A DNA stretch of 64,000 nucleotides, from positions 372,001 through 436,000 of the forward strand of contig JACTVC010000009.1 in NCBI GenBank assembly GCA_018417955.1, in the 5' to 3' direction. Below, piece after piece: positions 1 to 11,325 of the stretch. The position numbers and the translations under genes were made by a program. The stretch's first letter is position 1. Every line of letters begins with the position of its first letter. The notes under the pieces are model-generated. The model did not search any database, was not told where the DNA came from, and saw only the letters and a list, made by a program, of their open reading frames with translations. Origin of the DNA: Laccaria trichodermophora. Taxonomy: Eukaryota; Basidiomycota; Agaricomycetes; Agaricales; Hydnangiaceae.

Positions 1-1177
1 CATGGCACTGGTGTGTGTGTGAACCTTGTCGCAAGTCCTTCCTCACTCAGTAACAATCGCATGTGGAGTGGCCTCCCAACTTAAAGAATGGGTGCTTGCT
101 GTTTAGGTGATACAGTTTGCTGCCAGAATGTTCGTGTATAGTTTGATTTGTCTAGAGAGGTCGATTCAACTTCAATTCAGCCTAATTCAGGCCACCGCTC
201 ACTGAAACGTTCTGCAGCAATAGAATCAAATACCTGTGACCAACCCCACCTCATCATGCAACGGTATCAAAACGGCTCTGTGCGAGACTGTGTTGACTAT
301 CAACTTTGTACGAGTGAAGGACTTGACATTGGATGCATGGGCTCCAGGTCGAATTCACACTCCTAGTTCACCAATCCATCTCAGCTTAAACGACCTCCTC
401 CCAGACATCCTGCTGGCTGACAGGTAACAAGAATCAATGATCGCCGACCACAACAACACCGTCAACGTGTTACGCAGAGGTTCAACTGTTTTTGTTTATA
501 CATACGACTCGCTGGATCGCTCCACAAGCCGATTGTGTTCCGTACCTGTAAATTCCGATATTCTTTGAAAAAGTCGGTCAAGGGTTTCTGAGGCACGTTT
601 TAAGTACAGATTACTTATTTTTAATCATGGTGCATTTCCTGCTATTTCCGCAAGTACATGAGACACCTGAAAAATTAGATACTTTCATGTACCCTCGTAT
701 GCCGCAAAAAAACATCTTGAATTTTATACATTGGAGTAAATGAACTACAGGCAAAGTAAATCCGGTCCTACTGAGTGTATAATCGTCCACAACTTTTTTG
801 TAAAATCATGTGACGTATTTAACCCCCTCCCCCTTACATTGCCATTTGATCATCCTCCCAAACCTTGCCCCCCTTTATCTCACCTCAATAGCAGGAAATG
901 GCTGGCCATTGCGTCATAGCAGAACGACGCAACAAAAACGTTCATGGGCTATCTTCGGAAAGCAATCCAAAAACGAGCTGCTACGCTCATTGATATTGTA
1001 ATGGCTACCGACCTTGCTCACCAGATTGACATAATATCGGCACACGTCGAATCAACCAACCCTGTCAAACTTCTTCAAATCTCCTATGGGTATGTCACAC
1101 GCCAACAATAATTGTTCAATTCAACATTAACATCGATACCCTGCATATAGATCCCACAGCTCCAATCCTACCCTAAC
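1..1177. other. Gene-free left end, probable Helitron 3' flank
   Basis: I see no convincing coding region here; the short open frames lack family resemblance and codon logic. The helicase frame of the adjacent Helitron ends at 1178 on the minus strand, so the 3' terminus of that element should lie in this stretch. A 7-bp stem (909-915 with 926-932, TTGCGTC/GACGCAA) is present, but no CTRR end follows at the expected spacing on the minus strand, so the terminus is not placed. Confidence 0.5.
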
Positions 1178-3781
1178 CTAATCCGACTCCCGAGTAGACT
1201 CATCAAGCTTGTTGATGCGACCGAGTTCGTCCCACAACTCTTGTGAAAGTCTGTGATATATCTTTGTAGGGGGAAACCATCTCAAGATGACTAATCCAGA
1301 TATCGTCTTAACCCTCGACAGCATAACATACACTCCTTGACCTCGAGCAGAAGCCAAGTCCACGATTGCAAAGTCAAGAGTCCGACCCTGGCTCTTGAAA
1401 TCCGTATACGCGTATGCTGGCACAATGGGGATCTGTTTACGGGTAAACCCCTTGGCGGAAAGACCGGCCGAATCCGCAAATCTGTATTCTATACGAACAG
1501 AGACCGGGAAAAGCGGCACCACATCAACCTGCAAACCAGGTACGCAGAGACCACAACCTGGAAGATGAACGTAAACGACTTTGGCATATCTTCTGCCATG
1601 TTCATCAAGGTTGAATTTGATATCCATTACTGTCCCTTCAGCGCCGTTTACCACCCCATGATTCAAGGCAATGTTTTCTGTGACCATCACCCTCATACCT
1701 AAGAACAAGGGCAATTTACCGAACGCCTCCCTGTTCACTGAGGACGGAAGGTTCCATAGGCGTTCCCGCATTCCAGCAGGAACTCCGACCCTCCGAATTG
1801 AGTCATGTGAATAGTATACTTCTGCACGCTGCCCTAAAATGCGAGCATGGTACGCAATCAATTTAGCATTCAACGCATCCCTTAACAGCTTACTTCCAAC
1901 AATGATAGGTGCATCTTTGAATCTCGCAAGGTCCTCTGGATTTCTTGCAAGATTGCTCAACAAACGTGTACTAATGTAGTTTAAATCACCAACACCACTG
2001 CCATCAACGGGACGCAAACATTCTCTGACCCTCAAACGACTCAAAAATGCGGCATAATCCGGATCTGTAGCGTGTCGTTGATTTCTGACAAGCTCAACCA
2101 CAACTCTGACTTGACGCCACAAAAACACTCCGTTCAACGCACTTATACCCCTTTCGTCGCGGCTCTGAGCGAAAGAAGGATGTGCGACCAATTCGTGTGA
2201 GTATAAAGCGTGCTGCTTAGGGGGTTTCAACTGACCGAAATCTCCAGTAAAGATTACATTTACACCTCCAAAGGGTTTACCTCCACTATGTACTTCATCC
2301 CCTTTCGCCTGACACAACCTGTTCGACAATTGACTAAGAAAGTTTGCACCTAACATCGACACTTCATCAACAATCAAATATCGGACACCTCTCCAAATTG
2401 CAGCCAAATTAACTGCGTCTTTAGTTTTACCGTTCGGGTATGCCAGCGTCAACACGTGCAAAGTATTTCCCCCAATTAACACTGCAGCAATCCCTGTAGG
2501 CGCACCAAGGTGTAATTCCTCACATCGATCAAGCATAACAAATAACTTGACTATGGATGTTATCACGTGAGATTTTCCAGTTCCACCTACACCTGCAATG
2601 TACATAAGTAACTGATCCTTACCTTGCAAAAGATGCTTTGCAACTATACGAAATGCACGTAACTGTTCTGGATTGTCCGCTAGAGACATTTCGGTAATTA
2701 CTTTCTCGACAACCAACCAAGGATTACAACCGGATGCTGGCCCCGTACTCGCTGACTGCAAAGTCATTGTAACGGTTGCGGGCTCCCTGTGACGATTGAA
2801 GTTCCTTGTCTTTACCGGCCCTTCATCACTTTCATGCCGCTGAAGACGCCGTCTCCCTAACTCACTCATAATCGAGGCATGTTCCACTAAAACTTGTACG
2901 TCCGTATCACAAACATTCAAATCCTTTCGTATCATAGGTACCGTCTCTTCCTCAGGTAGACACAAATCAAGAAGGGTGGAGGTATCCTCCCCAATTATGC
3001 AGTCGACATGATCATTTAATTCGACATTACCATCTTCAACACCAACAAAGGAATCAAAGATGTAATGAAGACTCGGACCATGTCCATTGTCGTTCAGCTC
3101 ATCATCAAATACGTTATCGGTAATTACTGCGCCTTCAACATTCGACGGCAGACTGGTCCCCTTCCTGTTATGAACATGCATTGCCCTTGCATCCCGACAC
3201 TCTGTGAGAACATTCATGTTTTTAATAATACGACGTTGTCTATCGGTAAGCATTACTTCAAATTGGGAGTATGCATCGAACCAACCCTCTTGAGAAGTCT
3301 TTAGGTCCGTCGATTTCCTCCATGGTTTGAATAAGATCAACAAATCTCGGGCCCACACATCCCTTTCTGAAAGAGAGCGATTAGGATTAACCAAAGAAGG
3401 CCCCAGTAAGACTGGCACGAACATGTCTTTGCATACCGACTGATAATGTGTTCCTCGTTGCGGATGATCCCAACTACTCAAACACCCGGCCCAAATATCG
3501 TCAATGCACGCTTCTGCATGTTTCACACGACGTGGCCTCGTCCAGACCTTACTGACAAAATCATACAGACACAATGCCTCAAACCTCTCTTCATTGCATC
3601 TATACATATAGTCAAGCGTTAAACTTGAGACAGTTACATCCCTGTCATGAAGACGGATGGTAACGGATGAAGATTCATATTCCCGTCTTTGAAACGTTTC
3701 CTGATCGTGCATGCCATCACCCGACCCCTCTGTGCGTAAATCCTTCAAAACACTTCGAAGTATGGACCCCCAGTTTACCAT
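1178..3781 (-). pseudogene. Helitron helicase domain (PIF1-like), third fragment
   Basis: This 867-residue frame is the SF1B (PIF1/RRM3-like) helicase of the Helitron, which unwinds DNA during rolling-circle transposition. Visible motifs in order: Walker A GVGGTGKS near residue 397, Walker B LIVDEVSML near 470, GDFGQLKPP near 515, TDFKSQGRT near 802 and a C-terminal LSRVKT near 825. The first Met is internal: the residues just upstream in the shifted frame (a GDHYTSHKF-type linker typical of Helitron proteins) join it to the Rep domain once one G is removed from the homopolymer. It is therefore the C-terminal third of a longer protein, not a stand-alone helicase. It ends at a normal TAG. Family assignment is firm; whether the break is biological or an assembly error is open. 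Confidence 0.88.
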
Positions 3782-3788
3782 TCGGAAT

Positions 3789-6167
3789 TTATGAGATGTA
3801 TAGTGGTCCCCCCCCCCCTATAAGGTAACTCATGACTTGAGGCTGTGATATTTCATGTTTCCCCATCATGCTGTTAACTGCAGTAATAAGAGCTCCAGTA
3901 ACAGTTAACCCTTCTTGGGAGATTGTTCTCTCAGTAGATCGTTCTGTTATCTTCCTAACCGCATACAACAGCGCCGCCATTCCCGCATGGACCGATAACG
4001 TGCTTTTCGTGATATAGTCTGTCACATAATATAGCAGAGCCTTTGAAGCCTCACCGGACCCGATAAACTTAATATCCATATTACACTTCATCAAAAATAC
4101 GACAACATCAGTGTAATTGACAATCTTTGGATGAAGACGCCTCAAGAGAATGGATAGACTGTCAGGATCAAGTGATGTAACGGCACGAGTTGTACCGTCC
4201 ATGCCCATACGACAATTAGCATCCGTCTTGCCTTCACGACCCTTTAAGTACTTCCAGCAGGTTGGCTGATGTACGTGCCAACTATACTCGTTGAGGAGCT
4301 GACCCACGTACCCATCAAAGTTTGCCCAAAACGTGCTGTGAAGCTGCTCCTCAATACAAGGCGCAGGAATGGTTCCTGGGTGAGGGTTTCCCAACTCTCT
4401 GCATCTTATTCGTCTCGTGTCACCAGTTTGCAAACCTACAGAACCTGTCACTGACGAAGGAAATTCAGATCCGATAATTGATTCCAACCATTGGAAAACC
4501 TGGGTCTTATATTCGTCCGATTCCAACATCCGATCCCTAAGTGCTTGCGGCGACAAATGACCTTTCAACCAAACCAGCATATGACAATGTAACGTGCCCC
4601 TGCCCTGTGCCTCGACAGTTCCGTAATAACCTGTACACTTTCCGTATAATCCAGGCTCATTTCTCCCATACCAAAGTATAATTTGGATGAAGTTACTGAT
4701 CATGGTATCAAAGAACAGTGCACAAGCAGCTGGGTTGCGTGCAGCAAGCAGTTGACGTTTCCAAGTAATCATGTCTTCACCGCGTGTCATATCTTCCAAT
4801 ACAATATCCTCCCCCGCAAATAATCTAACGATCGGATTATCAACATCAGAAGGATTCAAGGTTATAAACAAACTCGGGGTTCCCAACTGTATAACCATTC
4901 CCCGAATTTCATTCCTCCGTGACACCTTATAGCCATCACTTCCCGGAAGATGTTTTGCAATCAGACGCAAAGACCTCATCAACCTGAAAACATTTGCTTC
5001 TGCTTCAGTGGACGGCTCGTATGCTGGGTTCTTCTCGCACGCATGTTCAATCCGCATAAGGACATCGGGATCAATTGATAACAACTCCCTCGTCAGTTCT
5101 TCCTGGCGTTTCAGTGGCATGCGAAAACGTATGTCTGACATAACCGCTCTCTTACGAATGACATTGAAAAACGTAAATGCAAACTCGGGATCACGTTCGA
5201 ATTCTTGGCCATCCATCATGATCATGTGACACAATTGTTCCTCCATCATCAACGCAATACGACGACCAGGGTGATGGAACCCTCCGATTCCCCATGGGTC
5301 AAGATGAGGGAACAACCACGAAAGAATATTTGGATTGTTCATGTCGGGTAGAGGCCGAGATCCGGATATCGCAGCAACGTATGGCTTACCACGAAGACAC
5401 CTTTCTACTGCTGTCGCCGTCATTTTGCGATATGCCAGAGGAGAATCATCCCCCATAGTATAACCCACATTCTCCATTAATATTTCATGCTCTTCCATTG
5501 GGACATCAACACTGTCATTCTGCAAGGTGTAATCTGACGTAGCTGCGTCTATAGCTTCATTTGGGGGAATATTGCCAATCTGGACAGAACAAGGGACCCC
5601 TTCATCTTCATTGGACTCAAACAAACGCTGTAGATTGGTTTCACTGAATCCCTTGAAACCTTCGTATCTATTATAGTGATAATTATAACGCATCAAGAAC
5701 TGAAGCATGGTGCGGACTCGACTCTTCCTTACCAGTACAGGATGTAACTTGTCAATGTTGTCACGGGAAGGCATTTCACGACTGACAAATATCGCACACA
5801 TGGTATCATAAATAGTATCCGGCGGTGGCGGGAGAACATCATTTAATTGAACTACATCTCGAGGCGTTACTAGTACATTTCCTTTGACCCATTTTCTTGC
5901 GTTTCCAACTAATTCAGCCTTAGATACAGAATCGTCGTCACATCCCGGTGAAACCCAGTTTGTACCTCGGATTCGAACACAGATAGTATTTGCCCGTGCT
6001 CTCGCCACCAACATTTGGTCAAAAAGTGTCGCCTCTTCAAAGGCCTTCTTCACGTCAGGTGGTAAAGCATTTCTAGCATAGTATAACCAATTACACAATG
6101 CAAACTTGGGCATGCGCCCCTTCAATAGGGAACCATGGCAAGCTAAACAGATGCGTAGATACCCCAA
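3789..6167 (-). pseudogene. Helitron Rep (HUH nuclease) domain, middle fragment
   Basis: The 792-residue frame is the Helitron-like N / Rep region, which nicks and joins DNA at the element ends. The two-histidine motif is visible as GRGTLHCHMLVWL near residue 524, and the catalytic tyrosine motif as LLYYVTDYITKS near 716, with two tyrosines spaced as in Helitron Rep proteins. The start codon is not real: the frame continues upstream into the 6174-6917 frame apart from a single TGA. It ends in an altered tail (four Gly then PLYIS) caused by the frameshift in the 11-nt homopolymer. No catalytic residue seems lost, so only the two reading-frame breaks disable it. Confidence 0.88.
3808..3818. other. 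11-nt C/G homopolymer at the Helitron frameshift
   Basis: The run of 11 C on the plus strand (G on the coding strand) sits exactly where the Rep frame leaves the helicase frame. With 10 G the coding strand reads through a GDHYTSHKF-type motif straight into the helicase frame. This is either a replication-slippage mutation or a homopolymer sequencing error. Confidence 0.85.
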
Positions 6168-6173
6168 CCTCTG

Positions 6174-6917
6174 TCAGTCTTCCATTCCATTCACATTGAG
6201 TAAAGCGTATTGATATACTCTTAAATTATATTCGGTCGGTAGTAGTCTCTTGTGTAAACAGTCATTGCGCAGAAGAGATAAATCAACATCACTTGCATGC
6301 ATACGAGTAGTATCTACCAAGGCCAAACGCTTGGCGCACACAGCACAAACCACTCTTCCCAAGCGACTGGTAGTCATCTCAGATTGCCACTCTCGAATTA
6401 CACTAGCCTTGGTTTGTATATCCAACGGCAACAAGTGAGCCGCACCATCGTCTGATTGTTGGTCCTCAGTAAATTCAATTGGCACGAATTGTGTTGTCAC
6501 CGATGAGACGGCATCCACCCGTCTGTTCTTCCTAGATTCCGGTAAAGATTTGAATATGTATATAGAAAACAGACATCTTTGATCACATATATGATCGATG
6601 ATAGCATGCTTTACTGTACATTTATTGCGATTCCCTAAACGGTTCATTCTGTGAACACTCAAAATCTTTTGCATATCCTTAAGAGTGAAGTGTTCATACC
6701 AATTTACAAGAGCCCTTATATCAGTGGAAATGACCAAACAGGTTGGATCATTGATAAAATCAACAACATCGGCGGTATAGGCCCACGCATCGTGAAAACG
6801 GTAAAAAGAATTGAGACGCCTGAATTGAAAGAATTCATGTACACCCTGCATCCTGGGCCCGGTGTATCTCCAGCAGCTAAATTCTGTACAAACATGTAAA
6901 AATGCAACATGCAGCAA
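6174..6917 (-). pseudogene. Helitron N-terminal cysteine-rich fragment
   Basis: This 247-residue frame precedes the Rep domain in the same reading frame and ends at one TGA two codons before the next open frame. It contains a short zinc-binding-type motif (VCAVCAKRL near residue 189) that recurs with a second CLACHG in the following frame, the usual pattern of the N-terminus of fungal Helitron proteins. By position and pattern it is the amino-terminal part of the transposase; its own function (probably DNA or protein binding) is inferred. Real translation may begin further upstream. Confidence 0.75.
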
Positions 6918-7869
6918 TGTACGAGGATGACAATATGAAATGCACGAAATTTATTAGTATCATGAGGAGTTCAGCCCACAAGGGACTGACCTGAATCAAT
7001 ATCCCCTGCTGACGCCCCGCTACTGATGGGTTTAGATTCTATTACCATCGTGACATCTGACACAGATTCATGTGCTGGTCCACGCATTTCATAATCTTTA
7101 GTGGTGTTAGAACATTGTCCCAACGCCGTATAATGCGAGGTGTACCTTCAACCATCCCTAATCAATAGTTGTATTTCTGTTCACTCCATGAACGTGAGTT
7201 CTCCTACTCTCATATAACGAGATAGTCAACAATCATACCTGATGACGGCGGTTCCAATCTAGCGCACTGAGAATAGTGGAATTCCCAAAACAAAAAATGT
7301 GCTTGCTAAACACAAGGGAGCTAACGTCCACATACAAGTCAGGCTATATATATAGGCTTTAACCACATACCCATATTAAGCCATCTCGTCGGAAACTTGA
7401 TTCGAGACATGTCAGAAGCTGCGCAAACACTCCTTATCGGAGTCATTATGTAATCACAACAGATTGGGCTGAAACGCCCAACCCCAACTTTTCTAACGTC
7501 GGTTCTACCAGGATCTACCAATACCAACGAAACATGGCGGCCAACCGATACAAAGTTCAAAATTGGATGCAAACGGATCTTTTCTTCTTCTCTGAAAACA
7601 TCAGTTGATACTGGTACGCCGTTATTTACGATCCATGTCATGAAGTTGTACTAGCTAGGATTGGCACAGATCCATACGCGATTTAGGTGACGTTGTGTTG
7701 TAGATAAAGAGTCTGCACATCTATCAGATTGCGTTGTATCTGACGCTACCTCTCGACATCCCAACCACTAGCCTGCCGGTACTTGTTTGGTATTGACATG
7801 GCCATCAATTGTCATCTAGCATGCGTATAAAACTGAAGTCGCCCTGCGCCAATATGCCCATAGTGCGAA
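6918..7869. other. Helitron/RNR spacer with one weak ORF
   Basis: About 950 bases lie between the Helitron coding core and the first exon of the RNR gene. A 100-residue minus-strand frame (7641-7339, ATG start) contains VGRHVSLVLVDPGRTDVRKV; I do not recognise it and it may be chance or a remnant of an accessory gene carried by the Helitron. The 5' end of the Helitron should fall in this interval, but I could not place it. Confidence 0.4.
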
Positions 7870-8574
7870 ATGGCTGCCTCCACAGATAAGAGGTACGTAT
7901 ATCTCTTGAACCAGCCTTGTTACATTTTCACCTTTGTACAGCATTTTACAAACTGAACCATTGTTGCAAGTTACGAATCAGCGTTTTGTACTGTTTCCCA
8001 TACAGTATCCAGATGTACGTTCCTTATACCGATGGCTAAGCAGTTTGACAAATTGAACATGTCAGATCTGGTCGCTATATAAGCAAGCACAGGCTTCGTT
8101 CTGGGTTGCAGAGGAAATAGATATCTCGCAAGATCTGGACGATTGGAGATTGTTGTCCAACGAAGAACAGAGGTTTTTATCCACCGTCCTCGCATTTTTC
8201 GCAGCCTCCGACGGAATCGTCAACGAAAACCTTGTTAAACGTTTCTGTACGGAGGTAACCTTACCGGAGGCACGATGTTTTTATGGATTCCAAATTATGA
8301 TGTATGCATGCGTATCTCAATCCGCACATCACTGACCCATTAGCATATTCAGGGAGAATATACATTCGGAAATATACTCCAATATGCTATCCAACCTAAT
8401 CACTGACCCCACCCAACAATACGCTCTGTTCAACGCGATCAACGAGATTCCTTGCATCCAAAGAAAAGCAAATTGGGCCATGAAATGGACTGAAGGCCAG
8501 GATTTACCATTCGCGACGCGTTTGCTGGCGTTTGCAGCGGTGGAAGGGATTTTTTTCTCAGCTTCGTTTGCATC

Positions 8575-8583
8575 CATATTTTG
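8575..8583. repeat. 9-bp target-site duplication, left copy
   Basis: CATATTTTG immediately precedes the transposon and is repeated exactly at 15123-15131. One copy belongs to RNR exon 4 (codons for I-F-W), which proves the insertion point. Zisupton/KDZ-type elements are known to make duplications of about this size (8 bp is reported for Zisupton); 8 versus 9 bp cannot be decided because one base may match by chance. Confidence 0.9.
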
Positions 8584-8610
8584 CAGTACTTTATAGTGCC
8601 CCACCCATTC

Positions 8611-8775
8611 CTGCAGGAATCCTCAGGAATCCACAGGAATCCTCAGGAATCCTCAGGAATCCTCAGGAATCCTCAGGAATGGAACTGGAATCCACAGGAA
8701 TGGGACAGGAATCCTCAGGAATCCTCAGGAATCCTCAGGAATGGGACAGGAATCCTCAGGAATGGAACTGGAATC
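8611..8775. repeat. Left subterminal GGAAT minisatellite
   Basis: About fifteen copies of a 10-bp word of the form AGGAATCCTC, with variants containing GGAATGGGAC or GGAACTGGAAT, start just inside the left end of the transposon. The same GGAAT/ATTCC words are scattered at the right end (14930-15105), so they are probably subterminal transposase-binding sites rather than a random satellite. Confidence 0.8.
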
Positions 8776-8868
8776 TGGTGAATTTACACTAATATACACT
8801 TCTATATACACTTCTGCACACTTCTATTACACTAGTATACACTTCTTTATACTTCCCTTTGCTGTCAT

Positions 8869-11258
8869 TTAGTTATCCTCATCATCCTGGACATCTTCAT
8901 CTAAACCCAAGTTATCCTCCTCACCTTCTTCTGGTTTCTTCATCTGCTGTTTGTGGAGAACATACTTTGTATGGTAGAATAACATGGTGTATGAACCAGT
9001 TAAAATTGCCTGGTGTCATACGTTTGAGAATTGATTGATAGCCACCAAGCCATGCATTGAGTTGTTCACAAACCTAGAATATTTTTAGTATCAAGCTCAG
9101 AAATATACATGAATAAATACCTGTGTATTGAATGCTCGCTTTAGATATGGCCTTCCATTCTTATCATGTGCTATGACTACCAGATTTGGAGCAGATCCAT
9201 CACCAGGTGAAGGATTACAATATTTCCGGCATAGGAAGTCTGCTACTCGGTGATTGATGTAGTGGTAGGCATCCACAATAAATCGAGTAGTTTTTTTCCA
9301 AATCTCCCAACTTCCATTTGCCACTGCAGTGGCAAGTACTTGACAGCCTTTATCAATACAGATATAATCAGGCCTTGATTCTTCTGTTGGATAAATCTTT
9401 CCTAGCCAGTTCAAAATATTTGTTGGTGATTCTGACTTATCAAACTTTGTCCAAGCAATGACAACACCACAAGGTGCACAAACAGTTTCAACACAATAGA
9501 ATCTACCTGCACGAAAGTAATTGGGGGGTTCTCGTGGTTCTGCATTTGGATCATCATGTTGTTGGGGATTTGGTCCTCTACGATTTGGCTCCCAAGGGTT
9601 ATTCTCCCCAGGGCGTTGTAACATCCGACGGACTCCAGCTTGGTTGTGGCGTTTGCTGTTCTTTGCATGTTTACGCCACTGTGGTTCATGTTGTTGGCAT
9701 GCAAGTGTTCTTTCTACTCTCCTGTTATTACAACCACGGACTAAGCATTTAGAAGCAAGCTCTATGTGATGTATATCACATAGAGATCCACCACGAGAGT
9801 TAGAAAGGTCATTTGTGCAATTATCATATGCACAGTGCTAAAAAAGATTATTGTGAACAAACAAACTCTATGACAAGAATATAAAAGTAATTCATTTACC
9901 TGGGGACCCATGACTATACCATCAAGAACAACCATTTTTATATTTGGGATATCATCAGTATCCATGTTATCATCTGAAGGGACCTGAGGTGCATCAACTT
10001 CCATGTCCTCAGGAGGTTCTGCCAAGGCAGGAATATTTTCATCTGTAGCATCAACACCAACAACAGCTGCTGGATTATTAAAAACCACATCACTTGTATC
10101 TTTGCGTTTTTGAGTACACTCAATACAAGCATGACCCTCTGAAGCTCTGATAATTCCATCTTCTCCCAAGAGTGAAAATGCTTGAGTAGTAACTTCTTTG
10201 ATATTTAATCCATCATCAAATTCAGCATCAAATTCAGATTCCTCAGCAATTGTGCGAACAGATTGTTGTACAAATGCTTGCCAGACATGAGCACGTGTAA
10301 TTGAAACTTCTCTTGTTCCATATGTATTGTTCCAGTACTCTGAAAATGCAGATGCTGAACCATGGAAATTATACATAGCATTTAAAGCTGCCAGTGCAAA
10401 CCCACGATCAACCCAGATTGATTGGCCAACTTTCAAATATTTGGCTGAGTTTATATAGACTCGTTTAAAAGTATTCTCAACAGTTGATGTATCTTCATAT
10501 CTTTCATGATCAGCTGCATATAATGTTTTGCAGCTTGGACACTTTCCAGTGAGCACAGGTACATGTTGGTATACTGTCTGCCTTTTGATCAAAGTAACCA
10601 ATGGTATGTCAGAACTTTTGGTGGATTGACGCAATGATCTTGGACTACAGTCTTGAGTTTGACATGCAAATGAAGGGGGACAGATGACATAAGCTGGTTC
10701 TATCCTACTGTGTGATAGAGGAAGTAATTTTCCTTTATAGCTTCCCTTCTCATCAAATGTTGATAGTTTTAGACAGCCAGCTAGTTTGTCAAGCTTTCCA
10801 GCAAGAATATCAACCTTTGCCTTTTGATCTGGCTTTCGTGCAAGTTCAATTTCAGAGAATAAAGTTTCAGTTCTTTTGTTTCCAAGTTTGTCCACTAGGG
10901 CATTGATCAATGCAATTATCCATCCTGAAATCTGGACTTTGTTTTCATCACCATATATCCGTTGTTGTTGACGAAAATGAAGATTCAATAGATCAGGATT
11001 TTCAAATAATGTGAATGACACTGCAAGAACAGTGGCCAAAGAGACATTAGAGCCAAAGATCATTTGGATTGTGTCACTGAAAGTACTAAATGGAATATTT
11101 GGAAATGGTTGTTGCACTGGAGTGGTGGCAGATGCACATAAAAGTAAATTTGACCAGATGAAAAGCCAGACTAGAATCCAGTGCTGGAGTACAAGAGAGA
11201 TAACTGATGGTAGAAACAAAAAAGCCAGTCTGAAAAAAAAAGTAGAACTATTGTACAA
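8869..11258 (-). CDS. KDZ transposon CxC5/CxC6-type transposase-like protein
   Basis: A spliced minus-strand gene. The large first exon contains the CxC5-type region (GKCPSCKTLYAADHER, followed by an SIWVDRGFALAAL segment). The next exons hold the CxC6 cysteine cluster (HCAYDNC, SLCDIHHIELASKC, CLVRGC, LACQQH). A nuclease-like core follows with YICIDKGCQ and FIVDAYHYINHR, which resemble the Asp-containing YDIACQ and the downstream histidine block of KDZ transposases. The last exon (about 9075-8869) encodes VCEQLNAWLGGY, NFNWFIHTML and an acidic tail, ending at TAA 8869-8871. The start is uncertain because the first listed codon is not ATG and the N-terminus is hydrophobic. It probably catalyses or supports excision and integration of the element; catalytic assignment is inference from pattern. 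Confidence 0.75.
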
Positions 11259-11325
11259 ATCAGTTTTCTTTGTCCAGGCTCAAACCACACCAAAAAAAGA
11301 AACCAAAAAAAAGTCACAACACTAC

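Larger units (their letters stand above)
1178..6917 (-). mobile_element. Helitron, coding core (termini not resolved)
   Basis: Three successive minus-strand open frames make one Helitron Rep/helicase protein of about 1,900 residues: an N-terminal cysteine-containing part (6917-6174), the HUH Rep nuclease (6167-3789) and a PIF1-type helicase (3781-1178). The first two are in the same frame and are separated by one TGA; the second and third are separated by a shift at a run of 11 C (plus strand, 3808-3818). Helitrons move by rolling-circle replication using the Rep nuclease and helicase. Element ends (5' TC, 3' hairpin and CTRR) could not be fixed by eye, so only the coding core is bounded here. 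The good preservation suggests a young or recently active copy. Confidence 0.85.

Noticed and set aside
909..932. Stem as the Helitron 3' terminal hairpin
   Set aside because: No CTRR follows at about 10-12 bases on the minus strand, and it lies 250 bases beyond the stop codon without other support.
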